A stretch of DNA of 64,000 bases from Bacteroidales bacterium UBA4360 (GTDB lineage: Bacteria > Bacteroidota > Bacteroidia > Bacteroidales > UBA932), in NCBI GenBank assembly GCA_002393945.1, contig DGSO01000029.1, positions 5,061-69,060 of the forward strand, given 5' to 3'. Under the pieces are notes generated by a model. It ran no database searches. It was not told where the DNA came from and saw nothing but the letters and a program-made list of their open reading frames with translations. Of the stretch, positions 1 to 7,587 are shown in pieces (position 1 is the stretch's first letter; each line of letters opens with the position of its first letter). The translations under genes were made by a program, and so were the position numbers.

Positions 1-1
1 C

Positions 2-2038
2 GCCCGTCTCAAGAGCCCGGCGGCAATGCCACAGCACCTTCTGCTGGCCCTGTGCCGGATGACTGAAAGTTACGGCCAGGTGTTCCTGCGCTCCCACGGA
101 ATCGACTACGGGCGTCTCCTTGCCTACTTTGAGGACGAGGGCCTTCTGCGCCCTGCATCCCAGGAAAGCCAGGATCCTGAGCCGCAGCCCTATCAGGGGC
201 AGGAAGAGGCTCCTGCAGGGGAGAAGAAACTGGATATCGAAGAATTCGCGTACGACCTTACCCGTGCCGCACGTGAGGGCAAGCTGGACCCTGTCGTTGG
301 CCGCGATACGGAGATAGCAAGGGTTATTGAAATCCTGGGCCGAAGGAAAAAGAACAATCCCATGCTCATCGGAGAGCCGGGAGTTGGCAAATCGGCCATA
401 GTTGAAGGGATCGCCCTCAGGATTGCGTCCGGGAACATATCGGCATCACTTGCGAAAAAGCGCATCATGACGCTGGATATCGCTTCCGTGGTTGCCGGCA
501 CCAAGTACCGCGGAGACTTCGAAAAGCGCCTCAAGAGCATTATCGAAGAGGCCAGGGAGAATCCGGACCTTATCCTTTTCATCGACGAATTCCACACCAT
601 CATAGGCGCAGGCGGCGCTTCCGGCAGCCTCGATGCCGCAAATATGCTAAAGCCCGCCCTTGCAAGGGGAGAGTTCCAGTGCATCGGCGCCACAACCATC
701 GACGAATTTACGAAGATTGTGGAGAAGGACGGCGCCCTTGACAGGCGTTTCCAGAAAATTGTGGTGGAAGCTACTGACGTGAAGCAGTCGATAGAGATAC
801 TAAAGCAGCTCAGACCCAAGTACGAGGAATTCCATAACCTGAAATACACAGACGCCGCCGTGGAGGCCGCAGTGCGCCTCACAGACCGCTATATCACGGA
901 TAAATCCCTGCCGGACAAGGCTATCGACGCCTTTGACGAGGCCGGCGCCATGGTGCGTCTTTCCATGGCACGCAGCAGTGAGACTGAGAAGACTGTCGAT
1001 CAGGAGGATATCGCCTCCGTCGTCTCAAAGATGACAGGTATCCCCGTGAACAGGGTGGCCGAATCCGAAGGCAACCGTATCATCAAGATGAGGCAGCACC
1101 TGAAGGAGAGGATTATCGGCCAGGACGATGCCGTGGAGACCGTGGTAAGGGCCATCCAGCGCAACAGGGCGGGCCTCAAAGATCCCAACAGGCCCATCGG
1201 CACCTTCCTCTTCTTCGGTCCCACGGGCGTGGGAAAGACCCAGCTTGCTCGTTCCCTTGCCGATTATCTCTTCGACTCCGAGGAGAATCTGGTGCGCATA
1301 GACATGAGCGAGTACATGGAGAAATTCAGCGTATCCCGCCTCATAGGCGCGCCTCCTGGATATGTGGGTTATGAAGAAGGCGGACAGCTTAGTGAAAGGG
1401 TTCGCAGGAAACCGTATTGCGTCGTGCTTCTTGATGAGATCGAGAAGGCCCATCCGGATATATTCAACCTGCTTCTGCAGGTGATGGATGAGGGACGTCT
1501 TACAGACAGCAACGGCCGCACCGTGGATTTCAAGAACACTATCGTCATAATGACTTCCAATGTGGGAAGCCGTGAAGTTGAGGATTACGGAAGCGGAATC
1601 GGCTTTGCAACCGCAGGCAAGAACGTTGAGGCCGACCGCCGCAGCGTAGTGGAAAAGGCCGTGAAGAAGGCTTTCCCTCCGGAGTTCATAAACCGCGTTG
1701 ACGAGCAGGTTTACTTCAATTCCCTCTCCAAGGAGGCGATAGAGGAAATCATTGACCTGGAGCTTAAGGATCTTCGTTCCAGGGCGCTGGAAGCCGGATA
1801 TAAACTTACTATCACACCTGCCGCCAAGCGCTTTATCGCCGATGCCGGATATGACCCGGCTTATGGCGCACGGCCCCTCAAACGAGCCGTGATGCGTTAT
1901 GTGGAAGACCCGGTATCGGAATTCATCATTTCCGACAGGGTGCTCTCCTCCGCAGCGGTGAATCCTTCCCAGCCCAAAACTCTCAAGATAGGCCTGTCCA
2001 AGGACAAGGAGTCCACCGTCGTGGAACTCAAGGCTTAG
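2..2038 (+). CDS. Clp-family AAA+ unfoldase (ClpA/ClpC), 5'-truncated by window edge
   Basis: Hexameric ATPase that unfolds proteins for the ClpP peptidase. The reading frame is open from base 2, so the true start lies upstream; the first internal ATG is at 26. Counting from that ATG, the remnant of the Clp N domain covers about residues 1-40, AAA-1 has Walker A GEPGVGKS at 116-123, and AAA-2 has GPTGVGKT near 398-405. The tripeptide IGF near residue 523 matches the ClpP-docking loop, which argues for a protease partner and against a ClpB disaggregase. Only about 15 residues separate the AAA-1 sensor region from the TGIPV segment, so the middle domain of ClpC is absent, as in ClpA; AAA-2 nevertheless reads more like ClpC. 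Family confident, subtype less so. No ClpP or ClpS gene is in the window. Confidence 0.93.
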   Translation, partial: ARLKSPAAMPQHLLLALCRMTESYGQVFLRSHGIDYGRLLAYFEDEGLLRPASQESQDPEPQPYQGQEEAPAGEKKLDIEEFAYDLTRAAREGKLDPVVGRDTEIARVIEILGRRKKNNPMLIGEPGVGKSAIVEGIALRIASGNISASLAKKRIMTLDIASVVAGTKYRGDFEKRLKSIIEEARENPDLILFIDEFHTIIGAGGASGSLDAANMLKPALARGEFQCIGATTIDEFTKIVEKDGALDRRFQKIVVEATDVKQSIEILKQLRPKYEEFHNLKYTDAAVEAAVRLTDRYITDKSLPDKAIDAFDEAGAMVRLSMARSSETEKTVDQEDIASVVSKMTGIPVNRVAESEGNRIIKMRQHLKERIIGQDDAVETVVRAIQRNRAGLKDPNRPIGTFLFFGPTGVGKTQLARSLADYLFDSEENLVRIDMSEYMEKFSVSRLIGAPPGYVGYEEGGQLSERVRRKPYCVVLLDEIEKAHPDIFNLLLQVMDEGRLTDSNGRTVDFKNTIVIMTSNVGSREVEDYGSGIGFATAGKNVEADRRSVVEKAVKKAFPPEFINRVDEQVYFNSLSKEAIEEIIDLELKDLRSRALEAGYKLTITPAAKRFIADAGYDPAYGARPLKRAVMRYVEDPVSEFIISDRVLSSAAVNPSQPKTLKIGLSKDKESTVVELKA

Positions 2039-2160
2039 AGTTCAAGGGCGTCTTCGAACTCGAGATCGAGGTCTGTGATGATGTCCTTGAGGGCATCGAA
2101 AGAGGTGGAGCAGGAAATCATCTGTCCAATGACATCGAGGTTGTACTGAGTGTTGCGCAT
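2035..2160 (-). CDS. putative 41-aa acidic protein of unknown function
   Basis: A short frame starting MRNTQYNLDVIG and ending in an acidic stretch (DLDLEFEDALEL). I do not recognise the family. Support comes from position: a perfect TAnnTTTG promoter element (TACCTTTG on the minus strand, 2186-2193) lies 25 bases before the ATG, a normal leader length for this phylum. The stop codon overlaps the end of the Clp gene by four bases on the opposite strand. There is no signal peptide or membrane segment. The frame is short enough to be chance, so the call rests mainly on the promoter. Confidence 0.42.
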   Translation of the reverse strand: MRNTQYNLDVIGQMISCSTSFDALKDIITDLDLEFEDALEL

Positions 2161-2185
2161 AGCTTTGTTGTTTTTATTTCTGATG

Positions 2186-2193
2186 CAAAGGTA
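2186..2193 (-). promoter_or_regulatory. TAnnTTTG -7 element for the 41-aa gene
   Basis: TACCTTTG on the minus strand matches the Bacteroidota primary-sigma -7 consensus. A TTTG occurs upstream but at a 14-base gap, shorter than the usual 19-21, so only the -7 half is convincing. Confidence 0.45.
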
Positions 2194-2233
2194 CGGCCTG
2201 CTTGGGCCAAACCATTGCACAAGCAAAAAGAAA

Positions 2234-3154
2234 ATGAAAAAATTTGCATTTTTTTTGACGGCCCTCTTCGTAGGCCTTGCAGCATCGGCACAGGAGACCT
2301 ATCGTTTTGCCGAAAGGGATACCTGCTCCCTGTATCTTGACATATACAGGCCTGCCGCGGGTGCTCCTGTCGAGTTCCAGGGCAAGAAGAAGCCCACCGT
2401 GATGTTCGTATTCGGCGGCGGTTTCGTCAGCGGGCATCGTTCAGACAAGTTTATCATTCCCTGGTTCAACCTACTTACAGAGGATGGATACAATGTGGTG
2501 GCGATAGATTACCGCCTTGGAATGAAGGGCTATGAGATGGGCAAGGGCTTTTCCGGAATCATCAAGGCAAGCGACCGCTTCTTGCTTGCGCAGCAGGTGG
2601 GAGTGGAAGATGTCTTCTCTGCCGTTTCGTTCCTCGCACAGAATCCTGATCTTGGAATAGACGTGAACAACCTCGTCATCTCCGGCAGTTCTGCAGGTGC
2701 AATCATTTCAATGGCGGCAGAGTATGACATAGTCAACGGAAATGCTTCAGGGCTGCCTGCAGACTTCAATTTCAAGGGCGTCATGTCCTTTGCCGGAGCT
2801 ATAATCAGTACAAGCGGAGCCCCCAAATACAAGAAGGCCCCCTGTCCCACGCTCATGCTTCACGGAACCGCCGACAAGGCCGTAGCCTACAAGTCTCTCG
2901 GTCTTTTCGGCCGTGGAATCTGGGGCAGCAGCTACATTGCCGGAAAATTTGCGAAGAATGGCTGGGAGCACTGCATCTACCGTTTCAAGGACCGTTCACA
3001 CGATGTGGCCGCCTACATGTACTGGCTCTGGTCCATTGAGAAGGAGTTCCTGGAGCAGAACGTAATAATGGGAAGCGGCCGAACCGTCGACGCGGTTGTC
3101 GACGATCCGGCCCTTCCTACATGGGGTAACGTCTCGCTGGACGATATCTACTGA
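2234..3154 (+). CDS. secreted alpha/beta-hydrolase (esterase/lipase family)
   Basis: 306-aa exported hydrolase. The start at 2234 gives a clear signal peptide (MKKFAFFLTALFVG...ASAQ); earlier in-frame codons would add a non-signal extension. The fold markers are an FGGGF oxyanion segment near residues 58-62, the nucleophile elbow GSSAG near residue 150 (serine about 152), an acidic residue in HGTAD near 214 and a late His in SHDVA near 254, together a full catalytic triad. This resembles BD-FAE/carboxylesterase enzymes that remove ester groups from small molecules or glycans. It ends tail to tail with the phosphoesterase-GDPD gene, the stop regions overlapping by seven bases. Ester hydrolysis could complement the phosphodiester-cleaving enzymes next door; that link is inference. 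Confidence 0.85.
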   Translation: MKKFAFFLTALFVGLAASAQETYRFAERDTCSLYLDIYRPAAGAPVEFQGKKKPTVMFVFGGGFVSGHRSDKFIIPWFNLLTEDGYNVVAIDYRLGMKGYEMGKGFSGIIKASDRFLLAQQVGVEDVFSAVSFLAQNPDLGIDVNNLVISGSSAGAIISMAAEYDIVNGNASGLPADFNFKGVMSFAGAIISTSGAPKYKKAPCPTLMLHGTADKAVAYKSLGLFGRGIWGSSYIAGKFAKNGWEHCIYRFKDRSHDVAAYMYWLWSIEKEFLEQNVIMGSGRTVDAVVDDPALPTWGNVSLDDIY

Positions 3155-5412
3155 TTCTTCTCGCGGATAATGCTTATAAGGCGGTCCGGGTAGTTCGATA
3201 TAATGGCATCGACACCTGCGGCCGCCATTCTTTTAATGTCTTCCGGTTCATCCACGGTCCAAGGAACCACCTTGATGCCAAGAGCGTGGCAGTAGGCTAC
3301 ATCATGGCTTGTGACGACTTCATGGTTCGGAGACCACCAGCGCGGGCGGAAGCTGAGCATGGAGAGGATTTCCTCGATGCCGCTGAGGTCTTCGGTGAGG
3401 AATGAGAGTTCTACCTGAGGCCACTTTTCGTGGATGTACTCCAGTGCGCGCGTGTCAAAGCTCTGGACTACGAGGCGGTCTCCTAGGTTCTTGGAAAGAA
3501 GGAGGGGAATGCATTTGTCGCAGAACTCCTTGTAATCGGGCCACAGTTTGCCTTCTCCCTTGCCGGTTTTTGACTTTATCTCAATATTATAGCGGAAGGG
3601 GGAATAACCTTTCTTTGCGGCATACTGCTCCGTGAAGTCGATGAGGTCCGATGCAAGGGGCTTGTGCTCGGAGACCTTCTTCTGCTCCGGCCAGCGGTCT
3701 ACGAACCTAAGGCCCACGTCATACTTTGCGATACTGTCATAAGGCATGGTGTAGAGGTATTCCTTGGGGTCTTCCTTTTGTATCAGGGTGCTGTCCGGCC
3801 TCATGGAGTAGCGGGGGTGGAAGTAGTTGTCGTGGGATACCACAACCTTGCCGTCGCTGCTTAACTGGAGATCGAATTCCAGGGTGTTCACATGCAGCTT
3901 CATGGCATTTTTCATGGCAGAGACTGTGTTCTCCGGCATGAGTCCGGCGCCGCCGCGGTGTGCCTGCAGGTCGATGTAGCCGTCCATGCAGAAATCGTGG
4001 GACCAGGTGCGTCCGTCAGGTGCTTTGACCGTCATGGTTACGGACGATGCATACTGGGAGGGCTCTGCCGCGAAATAATGGGATTGGGCATGGGCTCTCT
4101 TGTATCCGGGGATATTTTCTGCATTGCCTTTGTAGACATCGAGGATCTCCTGCTTGTAGTCGGGGGAGATTTCCCAAACGGGCTGAGCCTTGCCCATATA
4201 TTTTCCGTCTTCATACCATTCGACGGTCCAGGTGGAATCGGCCTGCCATACATTTGCGAGGACGCAGTTGGGGTGCAGCGGGGCTTCGTCCATTTCGATG
4301 AAGCGCACCTGGAAGCTGTCGGAGTAGTCGATGTTATGCCAGTCCCAGCTTACAGTGCCGTCTACGGAGGATATTATCTGGTAGCCGCGGGGGGTGCCGT
4401 CGCGGCACCAGTCCGTCGCCCACCATGCTCCGCCGATTGCTGCGGCGTTGTGGTCCGTGACGTTGGCGTTTATGGCCTGGGTAACCATGAGGTGGGTATG
4501 GCCGGAGAGGATGTCGGCCTTGCGGCTGCCAAGGATTTCGAGCATTTCAGCGCTTCCTTTGATGGAGTCGCTTCTTCCGGCTTCCTTGAAGCGGATGGGG
4601 CTGTGCTGGGCAAGGTAGATGTGGGTATCGGCAGGGACAAGATTCAGGAGACCTTTCACGAAGCCGAGCGTCTCCTGGGAGTAACCCTCCTTGTAGTTGT
4701 TCGAACTCTTTCCGGGGTCATCGCTGCCGCTGGCCTCGAACAGGATGTCGTTGACGGCGATCACCAGGTCTTCCCCAAGGAAGAAGGCGTAATTGTACGG
4801 GCCGAAAGCTGCCTCAAAGGCTTCTCCGGCGGGTATTCCGCTGCGGTTCTGGATGAAGTCGTGGTTGCCGATGACTGCATAGAAAGGTATGCGCGTAGTG
4901 GCGATGGATTCCTTGTATGAGTCGAACATCTCCAGTTTGTTCCATGCGATGTCTCCGAGGGCTATTCCCACAGTGGGCCTCTGGGCGCTGTAGCGGGCGG
5001 CCATTCCGCGGAGATCTCCCAGGGGACGTTCACGGAAGCGGTCCAGGTGCTTTTGGTTCTGCATCTGAGGGTCCGATACGCTGAAGATGGTATAATCCTT
5101 CCCTTCGCCGAAGGGGAGAAGCTCGAAATTGAACTTCTTCGTGCCTTTTATGGGCTTGTAGAACTGGGGGGCGCCGGAAGAATAGTCGGCAACGTAACCC
5201 GAAGGAGTTATGACAAAAACATTGCGCGCATCCTTGTGGGTGCTCAGTTTGAAAGCTCCGTCTTTCCCTGTTTTGGTGAACTTGTAACCGTCGGACACTA
5301 TGACGTTTGCAAGCGGTTTGCCCTGTGACGAAACGCGGCCTTTGACGTTCTTTGCCATCGCCGGAACACTCACCATAGCGACAGCCAAAATAAGGCCAAG
5401 GAATCTTCTCAT
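3148..5412 (-). CDS. secreted calcineurin-like phosphoesterase fused to glycerophosphodiester phosphodiesterase
   Basis: 754-aa two-enzyme fusion. After a signal peptide (residues 1-20) comes a small beta-sandwich of the carboxypeptidase-regulatory/MetallophosN type (about 21-100). The metallophosphoesterase domain follows with SDPQ at 113-116, GD 153-154, GNHD 182-185 and GHTH 304-307. A C-terminal beta domain (MetallophosC-like, about 315-475) leads to a GDPD TIM barrel with HRGG 485-488, PENT 493-496, the E512/D514 pair and HD at 527-528. GDPD enzymes split glycerophosphodiesters into glycerol-3-phosphate and an alcohol; the first domain could then act on phosphate monoesters or other diesters. 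The usual DxH metal motif reads D-P-Q, so one ligand is substituted. The start at 5412 is chosen because a TATATTTG promoter lies just upstream, inside any longer frame. Confidence 0.9.
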   Translation of the reverse strand: MRRFLGLILAVAMVSVPAMAKNVKGRVSSQGKPLANVIVSDGYKFTKTGKDGAFKLSTHKDARNVFVITPSGYVADYSSGAPQFYKPIKGTKKFNFELLPFGEGKDYTIFSVSDPQMQNQKHLDRFRERPLGDLRGMAARYSAQRPTVGIALGDIAWNKLEMFDSYKESIATTRIPFYAVIGNHDFIQNRSGIPAGEAFEAAFGPYNYAFFLGEDLVIAVNDILFEASGSDDPGKSSNNYKEGYSQETLGFVKGLLNLVPADTHIYLAQHSPIRFKEAGRSDSIKGSAEMLEILGSRKADILSGHTHLMVTQAINANVTDHNAAAIGGAWWATDWCRDGTPRGYQIISSVDGTVSWDWHNIDYSDSFQVRFIEMDEAPLHPNCVLANVWQADSTWTVEWYEDGKYMGKAQPVWEISPDYKQEILDVYKGNAENIPGYKRAHAQSHYFAAEPSQYASSVTMTVKAPDGRTWSHDFCMDGYIDLQAHRGGAGLMPENTVSAMKNAMKLHVNTLEFDLQLSSDGKVVVSHDNYFHPRYSMRPDSTLIQKEDPKEYLYTMPYDSIAKYDVGLRFVDRWPEQKKVSEHKPLASDLIDFTEQYAAKKGYSPFRYNIEIKSKTGKGEGKLWPDYKEFCDKCIPLLLSKNLGDRLVVQSFDTRALEYIHEKWPQVELSFLTEDLSGIEEILSMLSFRPRWWSPNHEVVTSHDVAYCHALGIKVVPWTVDEPEDIKRMAAAGVDAIISNYPDRLISIIREKNQ

Positions 5413-5596
5413 AGCTATTATATTTAATTTTAGTGCATTTCTGGTAACCAAATATAACGATTTTTTTTGAAATGCACTAACCCCACAATGCGGGACAGCA
5501 AGAGGTGGCTGGGAGCTTTATTTGTTAATTTTTGTAAAAAAGCTAACCGCCGTTACTATATTATTTGTAAATTTACATATCAATTACGCTTAAACT
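5413..5596. promoter_or_regulatory. divergent promoter region between two phosphoesterase genes
   Basis: 184 bases shared by the minus-strand fusion and the plus-strand locus. For the minus strand a perfect -7 element TATATTTG sits at 5449-5456, giving a leader of about 30 bases. For the plus strand an AT-rich block ends in TATATTATTTG near 5557-5567, an imperfect match, followed by the 10-base palindrome GTAAATTTAC at 5567-5576. The palindrome could be a small operator, but this is weak. Confidence 0.55.
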
Positions 5597-7573
5597 ATGA
5601 CTAAGTTTCGAAGAGTTTCATTATATTTTTGGGGTGCGGCAGTTGTAATGGTTTTTGTCGCAATTGCTTGCGGGAAGGAGCCGCAGCAGGCGGCGGGCTC
5701 GCTTTCGGACGTGCAGTTTACCGTGCCGGAAACGATGGATGTTCCCTACGGCAGTGACAAGATTTCTTTCCGCGTGCAGTTTGGGAAAAAACCCGCAGAG
5801 GGGGATAAGATTTCTTTCGGCCAGCTTGCTGCGTGCCCGGTGAAGGACATATCGGCCAGTTCGTTCAATGTGGATATCACCTCCCTGTGGAGCGTTCCCC
5901 TTTCAAGCGGCACCTATGCTGTTACCCTAAGGCGCGGCACCCAGTCCCAGAAAAAGGGAGACGTGAAGATAACGGTCACTGCGGCCGATGAGCTGCAGCC
6001 GGCAGCCGGCTGTAACGTTTACGGTAAGGTCATCTGCGACGGAGAAGGAATTCCCGACGTAAGTGTCTCCGACGGCCATGAGGTGGTCCGTACAGACAAG
6101 GACGGCGTGTATCAGATGAAATCTGACAAGTACCACAAGTATGTGTTTGTGAGCGTTCCGTCGGGCTACGAGCCCACAAGGCAGGGCATCCTTCCCTCCA
6201 TGCACGCCCAGCTCACAAAGGCGGCCGAAGTGCCTGAGCGCGTGGATTTTATCCTCAAGAAGGCTCCGGACCAGACCAACCACACCATGCTCATGCTGGG
6301 AGACATGCACCTTGCAAACCGTACAGGCGACAGGAACCAGTTCAAGAACTTCGTGAATGACATCAATGCCTTCACTCTCACTCTAAGCGGTCCTGTCTAC
6401 GGCCTCACCCTCGGCGACATGACATGGGACCTCTACTGGGAGACCAACAACTACGGCTACAAGGACTACCTTGCCGATGCCCAGACCATCCAGGGCCTCA
6501 CGATTTACCAGACTATCGGCAACCACGACCACAGCATGTACGAATTCGGAGACTACAACTCTGTGGCCGAGTACAAAAGGACGGTTGCTCCAACCTATTA
6601 CTCCTTCAATATCGGCAACGTTCACTATGTGGTACTGGACGATGTTGAATGCACGAATTCCACGGCCACCAAGGACGACAACGGCAAAGCCTGCTACGTG
6701 CGCACCTACGACTCGCATATCGTCCAGGAACAGCTGGACTGGCTCAAGAAGGACCTCTCTTATGTGAGCAAGTCCACCCCCGTAGCCATCTCCATGCATA
6801 TTCCCCTTTACAAAGCAAACGGCTCCTATCATTGGTACGCCAGCAACAAGTCTTACCTGAAGCAGCACGCAATTGACCTTGAGAACATACTCAAGCCATA
6901 CTCTGCCGCGCATATATTCACTGCTCACACGCACACTGTTTATAACGTAGACTTCATGTCATCGGACCACATCTTTGAGCACAACAGCGGTTCAATCTGT
7001 GGTACCTGGTGGTGGAGCGCACACGAGACTCCCGGCGTGCATATCGGCCAGGACGGCTCTCCCGGCGGCTACGGCGTCGTGAAGGTAAGCGGCAACGACT
7101 TCTCCTGGCAGTTCAAGGCTACCGGATATCCCCTGGACTTCCAGATGCGCACTTATGACCGCAACAAAATCCTGATTACCCCGGCCGAATATGTCCCCAA
7201 CGGCAGCGCTTCTTCACGCGCCGCATTCGACCCCGGCTTATGGGCCACGGCCAGCAGCGCCAACGAAGTTTACATCAATGTCTGGAACTATGATCCGTCA
7301 TGGAAGGTCGAGGTGAGTGAAAACGGCAAGGCCCTTTCGGTCGAAAAGGTTACCGTCCTTGACCCGCTTCACCTTGTTTCCTATACGGCAAAGCGCCTTG
7401 ACAAAAACAAGGCGGCATCTTTCGCAACCATAACCAATTCCCATACTTTCCGCGTGAAAGCCTCGTCGGCAAGCTCCACGCTTGATATAAAGGTAACGGA
7501 CCGCTTCGGGAATGTCTATACCGAAACCATGAAGCGCCCTAAGGAGTTCAGTACTGATATCTACAAACACTAA
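5597..7573 (+). CDS. lipoprotein calcineurin-like metallophosphoesterase
   Basis: 658-aa lipid-anchored enzyme (lipobox ...AIAC, Cys25). An Ig-like domain (about 35-128) and a MetallophosN-like sandwich (about 138-222) precede the catalytic domain, which has GDMH (D236, H238), GD with D274, GNHD 308-311 and a distal AHTHT motif; a C-terminal beta domain follows. All the usual two-metal ligand motifs are present, including the DxH that is altered in the divergent homologue. It is the first gene of a tight series (14 bases to SusC), which places it at the cell surface with the uptake machinery. The likely role is hydrolysis of phosphomonoesters or phosphodiesters on an outer substrate before import; the exact substrate cannot be read from sequence. 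Confidence 0.88.
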   Translation: MTKFRRVSLYFWGAAVVMVFVAIACGKEPQQAAGSLSDVQFTVPETMDVPYGSDKISFRVQFGKKPAEGDKISFGQLAACPVKDISASSFNVDITSLWSVPLSSGTYAVTLRRGTQSQKKGDVKITVTAADELQPAAGCNVYGKVICDGEGIPDVSVSDGHEVVRTDKDGVYQMKSDKYHKYVFVSVPSGYEPTRQGILPSMHAQLTKAAEVPERVDFILKKAPDQTNHTMLMLGDMHLANRTGDRNQFKNFVNDINAFTLTLSGPVYGLTLGDMTWDLYWETNNYGYKDYLADAQTIQGLTIYQTIGNHDHSMYEFGDYNSVAEYKRTVAPTYYSFNIGNVHYVVLDDVECTNSTATKDDNGKACYVRTYDSHIVQEQLDWLKKDLSYVSKSTPVAISMHIPLYKANGSYHWYASNKSYLKQHAIDLENILKPYSAAHIFTAHTHTVYNVDFMSSDHIFEHNSGSICGTWWWSAHETPGVHIGQDGSPGGYGVVKVSGNDFSWQFKATGYPLDFQMRTYDRNKILITPAEYVPNGSASSRAAFDPGLWATASSANEVYINVWNYDPSWKVEVSENGKALSVEKVTVLDPLHLVSYTAKRLDKNKAASFATITNSHTFRVKASSASSTLDIKVTDRFGNVYTETMKRPKEFSTDIYKH

Positions 7574-7587
7574 TTCATATATAACCT

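Noticed and set aside
3892..4920. 342-codon frame opposite the phosphoesterase-GDPD gene
   Set aside because: Shadow of the fusion gene; no signal or motif.
5413..5451. Longer start for the phosphoesterase-GDPD fusion at 5451
   Set aside because: It would begin inside the TATATTTG promoter box and precede the signal peptide by 13 residues.
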